A stretch of 64,000 nucleotides of DNA from an uncultured Prevotellaceae bacterium (GTDB lineage: Bacteria; Bacteroidota; Bacteroidia; Bacteroidales; Bacteroidaceae), in contig CACYQD010000017.1 in assembly GCA_902776475.1 (NCBI GenBank), positions 1 through 64,000 on the forward strand. The letters are read 5' to 3'. Positions 16,911 to 26,912 of the stretch are shown here, one piece after another. Positions within the stretch are counted from its first letter, which is position 1, and the number at the start of each line of letters is the position of its first letter. Both the position numbers and the translations under genes were made by a program. Below the pieces are notes generated by a model, which searched no databases, was not told the origin of the DNA, and saw only the letters and a program-made list of their open reading frames with translations.

Positions 16911-17993
16911 TTACCTGTAGAGTCCGAAAGCTACAATGACAGTCATCAGCACTAAGTTGAGGAGTGCCAGAGGCATGAGGTATTTCCACTCCAGTTTCAG
17001 AATCTGGTCGATACGCAGGCGGGGGAACGTCCATTTCACCCACATGAGCAGCCACACGATCATGAATGTCTTGCCCATGAACCATACGATGCCGGGAATA
17101 TAATTCATCACGTTGTCGAAAGCATCGATACCGATGTTGATCGGTGCCCATCCACCGAGGAACACGGTGGCGGCGATGCCGGCGATGATGAAGAGGTTGA
17201 GGAACTCTGCCAGATAGAAGAATCCGAATCCCATGCCCGAGTACTCGGTGTGGTGTCCGGCGGTCAGCTCGCTCTCTGCCTCAGCCATGTCGAACGGGCC
17301 ACGGTTGGCCTCGGCGTTGCCGGCTACGAGGAAGACGAGGAAAGCGATGATGGCGGGCAGGTGTCCCTTGAAGATCAGCCAGTTCCAAGGACCCGTCTGG
17401 TATTCGACGATACCGCTGACCTGCAGGGTGCCTGTGAGGATCACCGCGGTGATCAGGCAGAGGCAGAGTGACAACTCATAGGAGATCATCTGCACGGCGC
17501 CACGCATGGCCGACACGACGGAATACTTGTTGTTGGAAGCCCATCCGGCGAGGAAGATACCCACGACGCCGATGGAGGAGATGGCTGTGAGCAGGAAGAT
17601 GCCCACATTGAAGTCGAGGACCACAGCTCCATTGTTCCAAGGCAGGAATGAGAATGCTCCCACCGATCCGATGATGACCAGCAGCGGAGCCACGGCATAG
17701 AGCAATTTGTCGGCGCGGTCAACGAAGAAAATCTCCTTGATGAGCATCTTGAGCACATCGGCGAACACCTGCAACAGTCCCCACGGTCCGACACGCATCG
17801 GGCCCAGACGGCACTGGAAGTAGGCACACACCTTACGTTCCATGAATATGAGTGCGATGGCGATGAGCGCATATCCCACAAGGATGAGCGCGCCCACGAT
17901 CACGCATTCAATCAGTATCGACCAGAAGTCGCCCAGACCGATGGAATGCAGCAACGAGTCGAACCATTTTGTTACTATCGAAAAATCAAACAT
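16911..17993 (-). CDS. nuoH: NADH-quinone oxidoreductase-type subunit H
   Basis: 360-residue membrane subunit next to the quinone chamber. Recognisable family segments are ERKVCAYFQCRLGPMRVGPWG, here FMERKVCAYFQCRLGPMRV, and FDMAEAESELTAGHHTEYSG, the acidic loop that couples quinone chemistry to pumping. Length and start are normal. It lies between nuoCD and nuoI in the operon. Confidence 0.95.
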   Translation of the reverse strand: MFDFSIVTKWFDSLLHSIGLGDFWSILIECVIVGALILVGYALIAIALIFMERKVCAYFQCRLGPMRVGPWGLLQVFADVLKMLIKEIFFVDRADKLLYAVAPLLVIIGSVGAFSFLPWNNGAVVLDFNVGIFLLTAISSIGVVGIFLAGWASNNKYSVVSAMRGAVQMISYELSLCLCLITAVILTGTLQVSGIVEYQTGPWNWLIFKGHLPAIIAFLVFLVAGNAEANRGPFDMAEAESELTAGHHTEYSGMGFGFFYLAEFLNLFIIAGIAATVFLGGWAPINIGIDAFDNVMNYIPGIVWFMGKTFMIVWLLMWVKWTFPRLRIDQILKLEWKYLMPLALLNLVLMTVIVAFGLYR

Positions 17994-18022
17994 AGAAATT
18001 ACTCTTGATTTTGAACGTTTTA

Positions 18023-19582
18023 TTATCTGTCAATGTCGGGGATGACGATGTCGATGGCAGCGGTCGTAGCCACGAGGTCAGCGATCTTCTGACCACGCAG
18101 CATGCTATCGAGAGCACCCACGAGTGTGAGTCCCATGGGGCGCATCTTCATGCGGTAAGGACTCTTGTCGCCACGGGAGTCAAGATAGATGCCAAACTCG
18201 CCTGCAGCACCCTCCACGGAGTAGTACCACTGTCCCTCCGGCACCTTGATGATGGGTTTCTGCTTGACGTAGAAATCGCCCTCCGGGATGTTGTCGATCA
18301 GTTGCTCGAGGATGTCGAGGCTCTGATACATCTCCTGGATATGCACGAGGTAGCGGTCCATGGTGTCGCCTGCCGAGAGGGTAATCTGCTTCCATTCCAC
18401 CTTGTCATACAAGTCGTAGGGATGGTTCTTGCGCACGTCGTTGGCCCATCCGGCAGCACGGCCTGCGGGACCGGTGACAGCGAAGTTGATGCAGTCCTCG
18501 CGTCCCATCACGCCCACCTGCTCGAAGCGGTTGTGGGTGATGACGTTGTCGCCGAAGACATCCATATACTCCTGGATTGTGGGGCGCAGGTATTTGCAGA
18601 GATCCTTGACGTTCTTCACGAAATTGGGGTCGATGTCATCCTGCAGTCCACCTATTCTATAGTAGTTCTGTATGAGTCGTCCTCCTGTGGTCTCCTCCAT
18701 GACGTTGAGCACATGCTCGCGGTCGCGCATGCAATAGAGGAATGCCGTCAGGGCACCGAGGTCCTGTGCGCAGCATCCGCAGTAGAGCAAGTGCGAGTCG
18801 AGTCGCTGCAGTTCGTCCATGATGGTGCGGATATACTTGATGCGGTCGGTGAGTTCCACACCCATGGCCTCCTCGATGACGCCGACGAGAGCGTGGCGGT
18901 GCATCATGGCCGCGAGGTAGTTGAGGCGGTCGGTCAGTGCGAGGGTCTGGGGATAGGTATAGCTCTCCCACATCTTCTCGATGCCGCGGTGGATGTAACC
19001 CAGGTGGGGGTAGATGCGCTTCACGATCTCGCCGTCGAGGACGGTCTGGAGTCTCAGCACACCATGGGTGGAGGGGTGCTGGGGACCGATGTTGACCACA
19101 TAGTCATCTTCGGTGAGCAGGCGGTTGCGCTTGGTCACGAGTTTGCCGTCGACGAGGGCATATTCCTCCGTGTAGTCGCTCTCCACGTCATCCTCAAGGG
19201 TGTAGGAGTCATTAAACTCCCAGTTCTTGCGGAAGGGATAGCCTTTGAAATCAGAACGCAGGAAGAGACGTGACATGTGGGGATGGCCCAGGAACTTGAT
19301 GCCGTAGAAGTCGAAGACCTCACGCTCCAGCAAGTCAGCGGCGCGCCACAGTCCGATGACGGAATCAATCACATAGTCGTCGCCGACCTGTTTGGCGATG
19401 GTCTTGACGCTCGTGCGCTCATTCGTCTCCGTATTCTCCAGGATATAGACGCATCCCAGTCCTTCTTCGCCGAAGTCCTCGCCGACGATGGTGACGAGGT
19501 AGTCGAAATGCTTCTTCTCCTTCAGTTCGCGCATCTTTGCTGCGAAACTGTCAAAACTGAAAATCTGGAATTCTAACTTCAT
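18023..19582 (-). CDS. nuoCD: Fused NADH-quinone oxidoreductase-type subunits C and D
   Basis: 519 residues: residues about 1-125 are NuoC (30-kDa subunit; the end reads DFYGIKFLGHPHMSRLFLR) and about 140-519 are NuoD (49-kDa subunit; NIGPQHPSTHGVLRLQTVLDG, and the final catalytic-core end AAIDIVIPDIDR). NuoD provides the quinone-binding His and Asp. C/D fusion is known in several groups including Bacteroidetes. The start codon overlaps the nuoB stop as ATGA, so translation is coupled. Confidence 0.95.
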   Translation of the reverse strand: MKLEFQIFSFDSFAAKMRELKEKKHFDYLVTIVGEDFGEEGLGCVYILENTETNERTSVKTIAKQVGDDYVIDSVIGLWRAADLLEREVFDFYGIKFLGHPHMSRLFLRSDFKGYPFRKNWEFNDSYTLEDDVESDYTEEYALVDGKLVTKRNRLLTEDDYVVNIGPQHPSTHGVLRLQTVLDGEIVKRIYPHLGYIHRGIEKMWESYTYPQTLALTDRLNYLAAMMHRHALVGVIEEAMGVELTDRIKYIRTIMDELQRLDSHLLYCGCCAQDLGALTAFLYCMRDREHVLNVMEETTGGRLIQNYYRIGGLQDDIDPNFVKNVKDLCKYLRPTIQEYMDVFGDNVITHNRFEQVGVMGREDCINFAVTGPAGRAAGWANDVRKNHPYDLYDKVEWKQITLSAGDTMDRYLVHIQEMYQSLDILEQLIDNIPEGDFYVKQKPIIKVPEGQWYYSVEGAAGEFGIYLDSRGDKSPYRMKMRPMGLTLVGALDSMLRGQKIADLVATTAAIDIVIPDIDR

Positions 19583-20277
19583 TTCGCGTCCTCCTGATTG
19601 TTCTTGAGTTGTTCAACGAAATCCTCAGGCACGTCGGTCACCACGATGGGTTTCTTCCAGCCGTAGGTGATGGCCTCATTGGACAGGCCGAGCTCACGCT
19701 CCTCACGGGTCTGCTTGTGGTTGGCACCGCCGAGGAACTTCTCCACCTTCACCTTGCGCTGCAACTGCATCATGCCATAGAGAATGGCTTCGGGACGGGG
19801 AGGGCAACCGGGGATGAAGACATCGACGGGAACGATTTCCTCGATGCCCTTCACGACATGGTAGCTCGACTTGAACGGTCCGCCGGAAATGGCACAGCCA
19901 CCGACGGCGATGACATACTTGGGTTCTGCCATCTCATCGTAGAGGCGCTTGAAGACCGGAGCCATCTTATGGGTGATCGTGCCGGCGCACATCACCAAGT
20001 CGGCCTGTCGGGGAGAGTTGCGGGTCACCTCGAAGCCGAAACGAGAGAAGTCGTATCTTGCACAGCCGACAGCCATGAACTCGATACCGCAGCAAGACGT
20101 GGCGAAGGTCAGAGACCAGAGGGAGTTGGACCGGCCCCAGTTGATGAGCTGGTCGAGGCTTCCCGTGAGGACATTGACACCGCCCTCATGCAGTTCCTCC
20201 ACGATTTTCTCCAGGCTCTCATTGTCCTTGAACTCGTCGTAGGGGATGCATTTGATTTTCGGTTTCCTTACTTCCAT
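19579..20277 (-). CDS. nuoB: NADH-quinone oxidoreductase-type subunit B
   Basis: 232 residues. I start at the ATG at 20277 (MEVRKPKIKCIPYDEF), which overlaps the 3' end of nuoA by 10 bp; a longer upstream frame is only nuoA in another phase. The N2 cluster ligands are the tandem cysteines in ATSCCGIEFMA, together with Cys in VMCAGTITHKMAP and IPGCPPRPEAI. NuoB carries the last iron-sulfur cluster before quinone. Confidence 0.95.
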   Translation of the reverse strand: MEVRKPKIKCIPYDEFKDNESLEKIVEELHEGGVNVLTGSLDQLINWGRSNSLWSLTFATSCCGIEFMAVGCARYDFSRFGFEVTRNSPRQADLVMCAGTITHKMAPVFKRLYDEMAEPKYVIAVGGCAISGGPFKSSYHVVKGIEEIVPVDVFIPGCPPRPEAILYGMMQLQRKVKVEKFLGGANHKQTREERELGLSNEAITYGWKKPIVVTDVPEDFVEQLKNNQEDAK

Positions 20278-20618
20278 TCCAACGCTCCTTTCCGCCAGGC
20301 ATAAGCCAGGCCAAATACGAGCACCAAGAGGAAGAAACCGATGCTGGCCACAGCCATGACACCATATTCCTTCACTACTACTGCCCATGGGTAAAGAAAT
20401 ACCGTCTCGATATCGAACATCAAGAAGAGGATGGCGAAGAGGTAATAGCCGATTGACACGGGAATCCAGGAGGATCCGTGTGTCGGAATACCACACTCGT
20501 ATGGCTCACCCTTTACCTTGTTGTACGACCGAGGTCCAATTAACTTGGCGATGACGTAAGCGCCCAACACCAAGACAACTGCCGTCAAAATGACGGTAAT
20601 TAACAAAGTGAAATACAT
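20268..20618 (-). CDS. nuoA: NADH-quinone oxidoreductase-type subunit A
   Basis: 116-residue, three-helix subunit. I start at ATG 20618 (MYFTLLITVILTAVVLV), which gives the family's usual length. The conserved loop KVKGEPYECGIPTHGSSW and FLMFDIETVFLYPWAVV are diagnostic. It is the first gene of the nuo operon, about 54 nt downstream of a -7 box. Confidence 0.95.
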   Translation of the reverse strand: MYFTLLITVILTAVVLVLGAYVIAKLIGPRSYNKVKGEPYECGIPTHGSSWIPVSIGYYLFAILFLMFDIETVFLYPWAVVVKEYGVMAVASIGFFLLVLVFGLAYAWRKGALEWK

Positions 20619-20671
20619 ATAAATGTGTGTTATAATGATTATGTGCTCACAAGGCTTGTTACTTTTGTCCG

Positions 20672-20679
20672 CAAAGGTA
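20672..20679 (-). promoter_or_regulatory. -7 box of the nuo operon promoter
   Basis: The minus strand reads TACCTTTG, a full TAnnTTTG match, about 54 bp upstream of the nuoA ATG and downstream of the preceding kinase gene. No well-spaced -33 TTTG is seen. Confidence 0.55.
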
Positions 20680-20744
20680 GCAAAAAAAAGGCAAACATTA
20701 ACTATTATTTGCTTTTTTTTTGAATGTCGCAACCGATTTGTGAT

Positions 20745-21599
20745 TCATATCAATTGGTGAAACGCCACCAAGCCATCCAAGGGACTCCGCAGGATGCTTT
20801 TGACATGGAAGTTTTCTGCCTCCGCGGCCTCACGAAGTTCCGCCTCATAATGGCATGCGATGCTGCCGATCACACCCACGGGGAGATCGCGGCGGCCATA
20901 CTGCGCCAGGTTGCGCCGGAAGAACGACCTGAAATTATCGATGACCAGTTGGCGCACTTCAGCCACATGGAGGTGGGCATGGATGAATGGAGAGAAAGAA
21001 GCCAGGAAACGGTTGGGCAGGGGCTGTCGGTAAACGGCCTGGATGACGCTGGCCACCGTCTGTCCGGTCTGCCGGTGGAATTCCTCTGCCAAGGCGGCCG
21101 GCAGGAGACCTTTGTAAAGCGCGCCGAGGAACAGTTTGCCCAAGACGGCCCCGCTGCCCTCATCGCCGAGGATGAAGCCCAGCGGAGGGGTGTTGGCCAC
21201 GATGGCCTGTCCGTCATAGCGCCCGGAGTTGGAGCCCGTCCCGAGGATGCAGGCGATGCCCTCCCCGCGCCCGAAGAGCGCACGGGCGGCTCCGAGGAGA
21301 TCGTTCTCCACCTCCACCCTACCGGCATTCATCACCCTGGCCATCAGCGTCTTCATCCGCTCCTTCATCTCTGGCCGGATGCCCGCGCCATAATAGCAGA
21401 CCGAAGCGACCGCCTCCGCATTCTCCCGACCGAGGCGTGACAGCAGTTCACCGCGGATGATGGTCTCTATCTCCTCATCCGTCTGATAAAAAGGGTTGAT
21501 GCCCTGGGTGGCCACTTGCGCCACGCGCTCCCCCTGCCGGGTGAGGCACCAGTCGGTCTTCGTACTTCCACTGTCTGCAATAAGTATCATCGGCTGCAT
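20745..21599 (-). CDS. BadF/BadG-type sugar kinase, probably N-acetylglucosamine kinase
   Basis: 284-residue cytoplasmic ATPase of the ASKHA fold. Phosphate-1 loop ADSGSTKTDW lies near residue 8, a connect motif at ENDLLGAARALFG, the phosphate-2 loop CILGTGSNSGRYDG, and LGDEGSGAVLGK follows. These match N-acetylglucosamine kinase-like members of the BadF/BadG/BcrA/BcrD family, which phosphorylate amino sugars during cell-wall recycling or glycan use. Two ATGs (21599 and 21590) are possible starts; I give the first. It sits divergently from the MscS gene, each with its own -7 box. Confidence 0.85.
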   Translation of the reverse strand: MQPMILIADSGSTKTDWCLTRQGERVAQVATQGINPFYQTDEEIETIIRGELLSRLGRENAEAVASVCYYGAGIRPEMKERMKTLMARVMNAGRVEVENDLLGAARALFGRGEGIACILGTGSNSGRYDGQAIVANTPPLGFILGDEGSGAVLGKLFLGALYKGLLPAALAEEFHRQTGQTVASVIQAVYRQPLPNRFLASFSPFIHAHLHVAEVRQLVIDNFRSFFRRNLAQYGRRDLPVGVIGSIACHYEAELREAAEAENFHVKSILRSPLDGLVAFHQLI

Positions 21600-21636
21600 T
21601 TTTTCCTACAATTTCAACAATCCATGAAAAGCAAGG

Positions 21637-21644
21637 CAAAAGTA
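21637..21644 (-). promoter_or_regulatory. -7 box for the BadF-type kinase gene
   Basis: The minus strand reads TACTTTTG, 38 bp upstream of the kinase ATG. It forms a divergent pair with the box at 21720. Confidence 0.5.
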
Positions 21645-21719
21645 GCAATAATTTCGGACAACAGACCGTTGAAGAACAAAAAAATGGTTGAAAAATCCTC
21701 GATAATGAGATAAATCCAC

Positions 21720-21727
21720 TAACTTTG
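21720..21727 (+). promoter_or_regulatory. -7 box for the MscS gene
   Basis: TAACTTTG matches TAnnTTTG, 25 bp before the ATG at 21753. Confidence 0.5.
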
Positions 21728-21752
21728 TGGCGAAATTGGTTGAAACTTGGAA

Positions 21753-24113
21753 ATGGCAAGAAAAATCGCTTTATACATCAAGAGGACACTCCTGATCATC
21801 CTCCTCATGGGCATGGTCATGCCTTCTTATGCCGTGCTGAAGGAGAAAGACCTCGAACAGACCCTCGTCATCCTGAGAGAGGACATCACCGCCTACTATC
21901 AAGAACTGCTCAATGAGGCGGAGGGCCACAAGGATTACCGGCAACAAGTCATCAGGGAACTGGTTGAGATTTCCAAGCGCAGCAACCAGAACGCCCTGAT
22001 GCTCTATTCCCAGAAACAAGGCTATGTGTTTGACCTCACCTACGCCTGCAACGAGGTGACCAAACTCTACAAGGACTACAACCGGAGGATACAGCCCTTC
22101 AAAAACAGCATCGAGAACATCGATGCGGAGATTGCCCGTTATGACAGTCTGCGCAACAGCCTCAACAAGATACCGGTCAGGAACATGTCGGAAAAGGCAA
22201 AGATCGACCGCAATGTCTGCCTCACCCTCGCGGTCTGCATCGACCTCATGCTGCGGGAGAACCGTGAGAGCATGAACGACTACATCAAGATCTACAACAC
22301 CACGGAGGAGCGTCTGAAGCAGTTGAACGACTTTGCCAACATCCGGTACAACGAGATCCAGAACAATATCTTCATCAACGGCGGCGAGAACTATCTGAGC
22401 ATCCTCTCCAATTTCAACATGCAGCTGTCGAAGACCAAGGAGAGCGTCATTGAGAAATACGAGCCCCACCGGGAGGTGGAATCGCAATGGGACAGCCGGA
22501 TGATCATCGGTCTGTTTGTCACGATGGGCATTTTCGCCCTGGCCTCGATGGCCATCAGTTTCTTCGGTGCGAAGGTGCTGACAAGGAAATTCAAGTCCGC
22601 CTCTTTCATCGCCAAGCGCACGGTGATCATCATGACAGCCACCGTACTGATCTTCGCCGTGGCCCTTCAGCTGATCCGCATCTCCTGGGACCAGAATTTC
22701 TTTATCATGGCCAGTAGCCTGCTCACCCAATATGCCTGGCTGCTCGGTGTCATCCTGGTGTCGCTGCTGTTGCGTGTGGATGCCAGCCAACTGATCAGCG
22801 CCCTGCGTATCTATGCCCCGCTGATGGTCATCGGATTTATCGTGATTGCCTTCCGCATCATCCTCATTCCCAACGAGTTGGTCAATCTGATCCTGCCTCC
22901 GATACTGCTGGTGTGCGCCATCTGGCAGTGGTGGGTCATCCACCGCTACAACCACAACATCCCCCATTCCGACATGTTCTACACCTACATCTCGATGGTG
23001 GTGTTCATCGTTTCCGTGGTCTGTTCCTGGATCGGCTATACCCTGCTGAGCGTCCAGCTGCTCATCTGGTGGATCATGCAGCTCACCTGCATCCTCACGA
23101 TCACCTGTCTGCGCTCATGGATCAAACAATATGGGAAGCGCAAGGATATGAGCGGCAAACCCATCACGGAGACGTGGTTCTACGACCTGCTCTACAGCGT
23201 GCTGCTGCCCTCACTGGGTGTGATGTCGGTATTGCTCGCCATCTACTGGGCTGCCTCGGTGTTCAACCTGACCGAACTCACCTGGCGCATCTTCACGTAT
23301 AAGTTCATCAACTCAACCACGATCACCATCAGCGTGCTCAACATCGCCCTGGTCATCATCCTCTGGATGCTGTTCTCCTATTTCAACCGCACCGCCAAGG
23401 CCTTGCTCAAACACAATTTCATGCTGAAAGACCCCACGACGGCCGAGAGCCGGTTTGTCATGGGTAAAAACGTGCTGCAGTTGTTGATCTGGGGCGTATG
23501 GCTGATCATCAGCCTGGCCATCTGCCATGTCAACAACACCTGGCTGGTCGTGGTGTCGGGCGGTTTATCGACCGGTGTGGGTTTCGCTTCCAAAGACATC
23601 CTCGAAAACATCTACTATGGCATCTCGCTGATGGCCGGCCGCATCAAGGTGGGCGACTGGATCATCTGCGACGGCATCCGCGGAAAAGTGAACTCCATCA
23701 GCTACACCAGTACGATGGTGGAGTCGATCGACGGTTCGGTCATTGCCTTCCAGAACAGCCAGTTGTTTACCAAGAACTACAAAAACATGACCAAGAATCA
23801 TGGTTATGAGCTGCACATGCTCGATGTCGGCGTGGCATACGGCACCGACATCGACAAGACCCGCAAATTGCTGGTGGATGCGGTATCACGCCTCGACTTC
23901 ATCGACCCGGAGCATGACGTCAGGGTCGTGCTCCGCGAGTTTGGCGACAGCAGCGTCAACCTGCAGGTACTGGTCTGGGTGCCCGTGCTGACGCAGTATG
24001 TCAACGACTGCGAGGTGCTGGAATGCGTCTATCATACCCTCAACGAGAACAACATCAGCATTCCATTCCCGCAGCGTGACTTGCACATCATCCGCGACAA
24101 TGCCGCGCTATAG
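21753..24113 (+). CDS. Large MscS-family mechanosensitive channel
   Basis: 786 residues. I start at ATG 21753 ([18 protein letters not shown]), two codons after an in-frame TTG. A signal-anchor or signal peptide is followed by about 215 residues of mostly helical, coiled-coil-like periplasmic domain. About ten membrane helices follow (about 248-600), then the MscS pore and beta domain: [40 protein letters not shown] and [14 protein letters not shown]. MscS proteins open under membrane tension to release solutes on hypo-osmotic shock. The extra N-terminal domain and helices are like the MscK/YbdG-type large homologues. The gene converges on ybjQ, with the two stops overlapping. Confidence 0.88.
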   Translation: MARKIALYIKRTLLIILLMGMVMPSYAVLKEKDLEQTLVILREDITAYYQELLNEAEGHKDYRQQVIRELVEISKRSNQNALMLYSQKQGYVFDLTYACNEVTKLYKDYNRRIQPFKNSIENIDAEIARYDSLRNSLNKIPVRNMSEKAKIDRNVCLTLAVCIDLMLRENRESMNDYIKIYNTTEERLKQLNDFANIRYNEIQNNIFINGGENYLSILSNFNMQLSKTKESVIEKYEPHREVESQWDSRMIIGLFVTMGIFALASMAISFFGAKVLTRKFKSASFIAKRTVIIMTATVLIFAVALQLIRISWDQNFFIMASSLLTQYAWLLGVILVSLLLRVDASQLISALRIYAPLMVIGFIVIAFRIILIPNELVNLILPPILLVCAIWQWWVIHRYNHNIPHSDMFYTYISMVVFIVSVVCSWIGYTLLSVQLLIWWIMQLTCILTITCLRSWIKQYGKRKDMSGKPITETWFYDLLYSVLLPSLGVMSVLLAIYWAASVFNLTELTWRIFTYKFINSTTITISVLNIALVIILWMLFSYFNRTAKALLKHNFMLKDPTTAESRFVMGKNVLQLLIWGVWLIISLAICHVNNTWLVVVSGGLSTGVGFASKDILENIYYGISLMAGRIKVGDWIICDGIRGKVNSISYTSTMVESIDGSVIAFQNSQLFTKNYKNMTKNHGYELHMLDVGVAYGTDIDKTRKLLVDAVSRLDFIDPEHDVRVVLREFGDSSVNLQVLVWVPVLTQYVNDCEVLECVYHTLNENNISIPFPQRDLHIIRDNAAL

Positions 24114-24425
24114 CACAACAGCCGTGCCGCTGACGGCCACCATCAGCATCGAACTGCTGGCGCCGATGGTCTCATAGTCAATATCGATGCCCACCACGGC
24201 GTTGGCGCCAATGGACATGGCACGCTCCTCTATCTCCTTGAAAGCGGAGTTCTTGGCTTCGATGAGCACCCGCTCATAACTTGCGCTCCTTCCGCCGATG
24301 ATGTCGCGGATGCTGGCTGTGAAATCCTTCCACACGTTGGCGCCGATGATCACCTCGCCAGTCACTACGCCTTTATACTCTCTGATGGGTCTTCCCTCAA
24401 GGGTCGGGGTTGTTGTCAGTATCAT
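24108..24425 (-). CDS. ybjQ: YbjQ/UPF0145 family protein
   Basis: 105 residues, the usual length. Motifs: [20 protein letters not shown], then REALEEM-equivalent [21 protein letters not shown] and [12 protein letters not shown]. The family (also called DUF74 or heavy-metal-binding domain) forms pentamers and has no settled function. Its last codons overlap the end of the convergent MscS gene by 6 bp. Confidence 0.9.
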   Translation of the reverse strand: MILTTTPTLEGRPIREYKGVVTGEVIIGANVWKDFTASIRDIIGGRSASYERVLIEAKNSAFKEIEERAMSIGANAVVGIDIDYETIGASSSMLMVAVSGTAVVL

Positions 24426-24534
24426 TTTCTTTTCTATTTATGGGTTAAACATGCTTTCTTATCAGCCAAACCTACTCAAAGGTTACGCTAATAAGAGGCA
24501 TCAGCATCCCCTAACCTATCACTTCTGCGCATAA

Positions 24535-24617
24535 TTTCTCTGTCAACGATGAGGGCTGCGATTTTCCTTTGTCAACGAAGGGGCTGCGATTTTCCTTTGT
24601 CAACGAAGGAGCCTGGG
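24535..24617. repeat. Tandem repeat of about 28 bp, three units, containing the GH92 stop codon
   Basis: Units at 24535-24561, 24562-24589 and 24590-24617 share TTTTCCTTTGTCAACGAAGG followed by GGCTGCGA. The TGA stop of the GH92 gene (minus strand, 24602-24600) lies in the third unit, so the array looks like repeated copies of the gene's 3' end. Apart from this array, 24426-24599 holds nothing I can name. Confidence 0.8.
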
Positions 24618-26792
24618 CTGGTCGCTCATCCACAACTCCAGCGTCCCCCCTTTGACGATATCCTTGAAATCGAGATAGGGCTTCATGTATTTCCGGCCGT
24701 TCAACAAGGCCGAGCGGACATGGATATGGGTATCGCTGTTGTCGTGAGCCACGATGCGGAAGGTCTTTCCTCCACCCACCCGCATCTCCACCTCGTCGAA
24801 GAGCGGTGACCCGATGTAATAACGCCCTCCGGCAGGTTCCACCTGATAGATGCCCATCGTGGAGAGCACATACCAGGCCGACATCTGTCCTACGTCCTCA
24901 TTGCCGCAAAGACCGTCTTTTTCGTCATTATACATCTCGGAGAACACGCGGCGCAACAGGGGAGCCGACTTCCACGGCATCCCCACGGCATTGTAGAGAT
25001 AGATGACATGGTGGCTTGGTTCGTTGCCATGGGCGTATTGACCAATAAGACCACTGATGTCGGGAGCGGCATTCTCGCCGAGGTCACCCTCCACCACGAA
25101 GAGCGAGTCGAGTTTCTCGACGAAGCGCTGTTTGCCGCCCAGCAAACTGACGAGTCCCGGCACGTCGTGCGGCACGAGCCACAAGTACTGCCAAGCATTG
25201 CCCTCCGTATAGTCATGGTGCTGATGTGTGGCCTGGAATTCACCGGAAAGTTCGCGGAACTTCCCTTTGCTGTCCAACCCCCGCATGAACCCCGTCTGAG
25301 GGTCGTAGTATTTTTTGTAGGCCTGACTCCGCTGCAGGAAATAGCGATAAGCCTGTTTGTCGCCCACCACCTTGGCCACTTTGGCGATGCAAGCGTCGGC
25401 CAGCGCATATTCCATGCCTTTGGCCACTGTCTCGTTCTCCTTGTCGAGGTCATAAGGCAGGTATCCATATTCCTTGAGCCATTTCAGTCCACGCTCGTCA
25501 CGCATCGCCGAGGTCTTCATCGCCTCCAGCGCCTCACGGGCATCCACGTCATAGCCTTTGAGCACGAGATCGGCAAGCACGGGAATGGCCGGATAGCCCA
25601 CCATGCAGTCGGTCTCATTGCCCATGAGATGCCAGATGGGCAGTTTGCCCTGTTCGCGGAAGATATGGAGCATGGTCTGCGCGATGTCTTTCTGCCGTTC
25701 GGGATGGATGAGCGTCATCAGCGGATGGGCGGCGCGGTAGGTGTCCCACAGCGACAGCGTGGTGTAATTGATGAAATCACCATGATGCACCCCGCCGTCA
25801 GAACCTCTGTAGTCGCCATTGACATCGCTGAACACCGAGGGAGCCACCATGGTATGATACAAAGCCGTGTAAAAGATGCGTTTCGCACGCTCGTCGGTGC
25901 TGCTCACCCTGATCTTGCCCAGTTGCTCCTCCCACGCCTTCCGGGCAGCCGCGGCCACCTGGGCGAAATCCCATGTCGTCATCTCAGCATGGAGATTGAG
26001 CAGGGCGTTGTCGGTGCTCACGGGTGACAATCCGATCCTCACGAGCAGCGGACTGCCGTCGTTGGGCGCACTCACCAGGGTCAGGGTGTCGTTCGACAGG
26101 GGTGTGACATCCACCGGTTTGGAAAATTCGGCGGCAAAAAAGATCTGTTGGTCACTCGCCCAACCCCTTGACCTGCGCCATCCCACCAGTGTCCGGGCAT
26201 CCACCCGCCGCAGGGAAATGGCACTGGTCCTATCCCAGCCTATCCCTTCGTCAAGGTCCAACAGCAACTGCTGCCTTTGTTGGGTGGCCGGGAAGGTGTA
26301 TTTGTGCATCCCGCACCGCGCGGTGGCCGTCAGTTCGGCCAGGATGCCGCTCTCGTCGATGAACAGGGAATAATAGCCCGGACGCACCCGTTCGTTGCGG
26401 TGGCTGAACACCGTCGTGCGCCTCACCTCATCCCCCACAGGCATCAGGGAGATGTCGCCCAGGTCGCCGATGCCCGTTCCGCTCAGGTGCATCATGCTGA
26501 ATCCCACCAGCACGGAGTCGCTGTAATGGTAGCCGGAGCACCAGTCCCATCCCCTGACGGGTTCGGTGGGTCCCAGCTGCACCAGTCCGAAGGGCACATT
26601 GGCCCCGAGGAACACATGGCCGTGTCCACCCGTTCCGATAAAGGGATCGACGAGGCTGGTCAGCAATCCCTCATCCGTCGAGGATGATCCGCCCAGACCT
26701 TCGTCCATGAATGCCGACGCTTTTCCTGAGCATGCCATGGTAATGCCCAATATGATCAGTGTTGTTCTCATCCGTCTCATAACTTTTGCCAT
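24600..26792 (-). CDS. Exported GH92 alpha-mannosidase
   Basis: 730 residues, the usual GH92 length. The N-terminus (MRRMRTTLIILGITMACSG) is a signal peptide; a Cys follows the hydrophobic stretch, but the lipobox is weak. Family signatures: LVDPFIGTGGHGHVFLGA and PFGLVQLGP near the start, GFSMMHLSGTG, YHTMVAPSVFSDVNGDYRG in the middle, and GNEDVGQMSAWYVLSTMGIY near the C-terminus, the last holding acidic residues of the active-site region. GH92 enzymes are calcium-dependent exo-alpha-mannosidases acting on host or yeast mannans and N-glycans. It is a single gene with its own promoter. Its 3' end is duplicated in a short tandem array. Confidence 0.93.
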   Translation of the reverse strand: MAKVMRRMRTTLIILGITMACSGKASAFMDEGLGGSSSTDEGLLTSLVDPFIGTGGHGHVFLGANVPFGLVQLGPTEPVRGWDWCSGYHYSDSVLVGFSMMHLSGTGIGDLGDISLMPVGDEVRRTTVFSHRNERVRPGYYSLFIDESGILAELTATARCGMHKYTFPATQQRQQLLLDLDEGIGWDRTSAISLRRVDARTLVGWRRSRGWASDQQIFFAAEFSKPVDVTPLSNDTLTLVSAPNDGSPLLVRIGLSPVSTDNALLNLHAEMTTWDFAQVAAAARKAWEEQLGKIRVSSTDERAKRIFYTALYHTMVAPSVFSDVNGDYRGSDGGVHHGDFINYTTLSLWDTYRAAHPLMTLIHPERQKDIAQTMLHIFREQGKLPIWHLMGNETDCMVGYPAIPVLADLVLKGYDVDAREALEAMKTSAMRDERGLKWLKEYGYLPYDLDKENETVAKGMEYALADACIAKVAKVVGDKQAYRYFLQRSQAYKKYYDPQTGFMRGLDSKGKFRELSGEFQATHQHHDYTEGNAWQYLWLVPHDVPGLVSLLGGKQRFVEKLDSLFVVEGDLGENAAPDISGLIGQYAHGNEPSHHVIYLYNAVGMPWKSAPLLRRVFSEMYNDEKDGLCGNEDVGQMSAWYVLSTMGIYQVEPAGGRYYIGSPLFDEVEMRVGGGKTFRIVAHDNSDTHIHVRSALLNGRKYMKPYLDFKDIVKGGTLELWMSDQPRLLR

Positions 26793-26808
26793 CTTACGAA
26801 GTTTTCAG

Positions 26809-26816
26809 CAAAGATA
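26809..26816 (-). promoter_or_regulatory. -7 box of the GH92 gene
   Basis: The minus strand reads TATCTTTG, 17 bp before the GH92 ATG at 26792, implying a very short leader. Confidence 0.5.
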
Positions 26817-26912
26817 GAACGAATAATCGAATAATCAATGACCTACCCAACTATTTTCTGAAGGAGGAATGGGCAGAATCCCCATTTTATCACGGATTGG
26901 GGGACATATTTG

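Noticed and set aside
18005-19273. Long plus-strand open frame opposite nuoCD
   Set aside because: Antisense shadow of a confident gene with no recognisable domain.
20278-20496. 73-residue N-terminal extension of nuoB
   Set aside because: The extension is nuoA read in another frame; NuoB family length and the ATG at 20277 fit.
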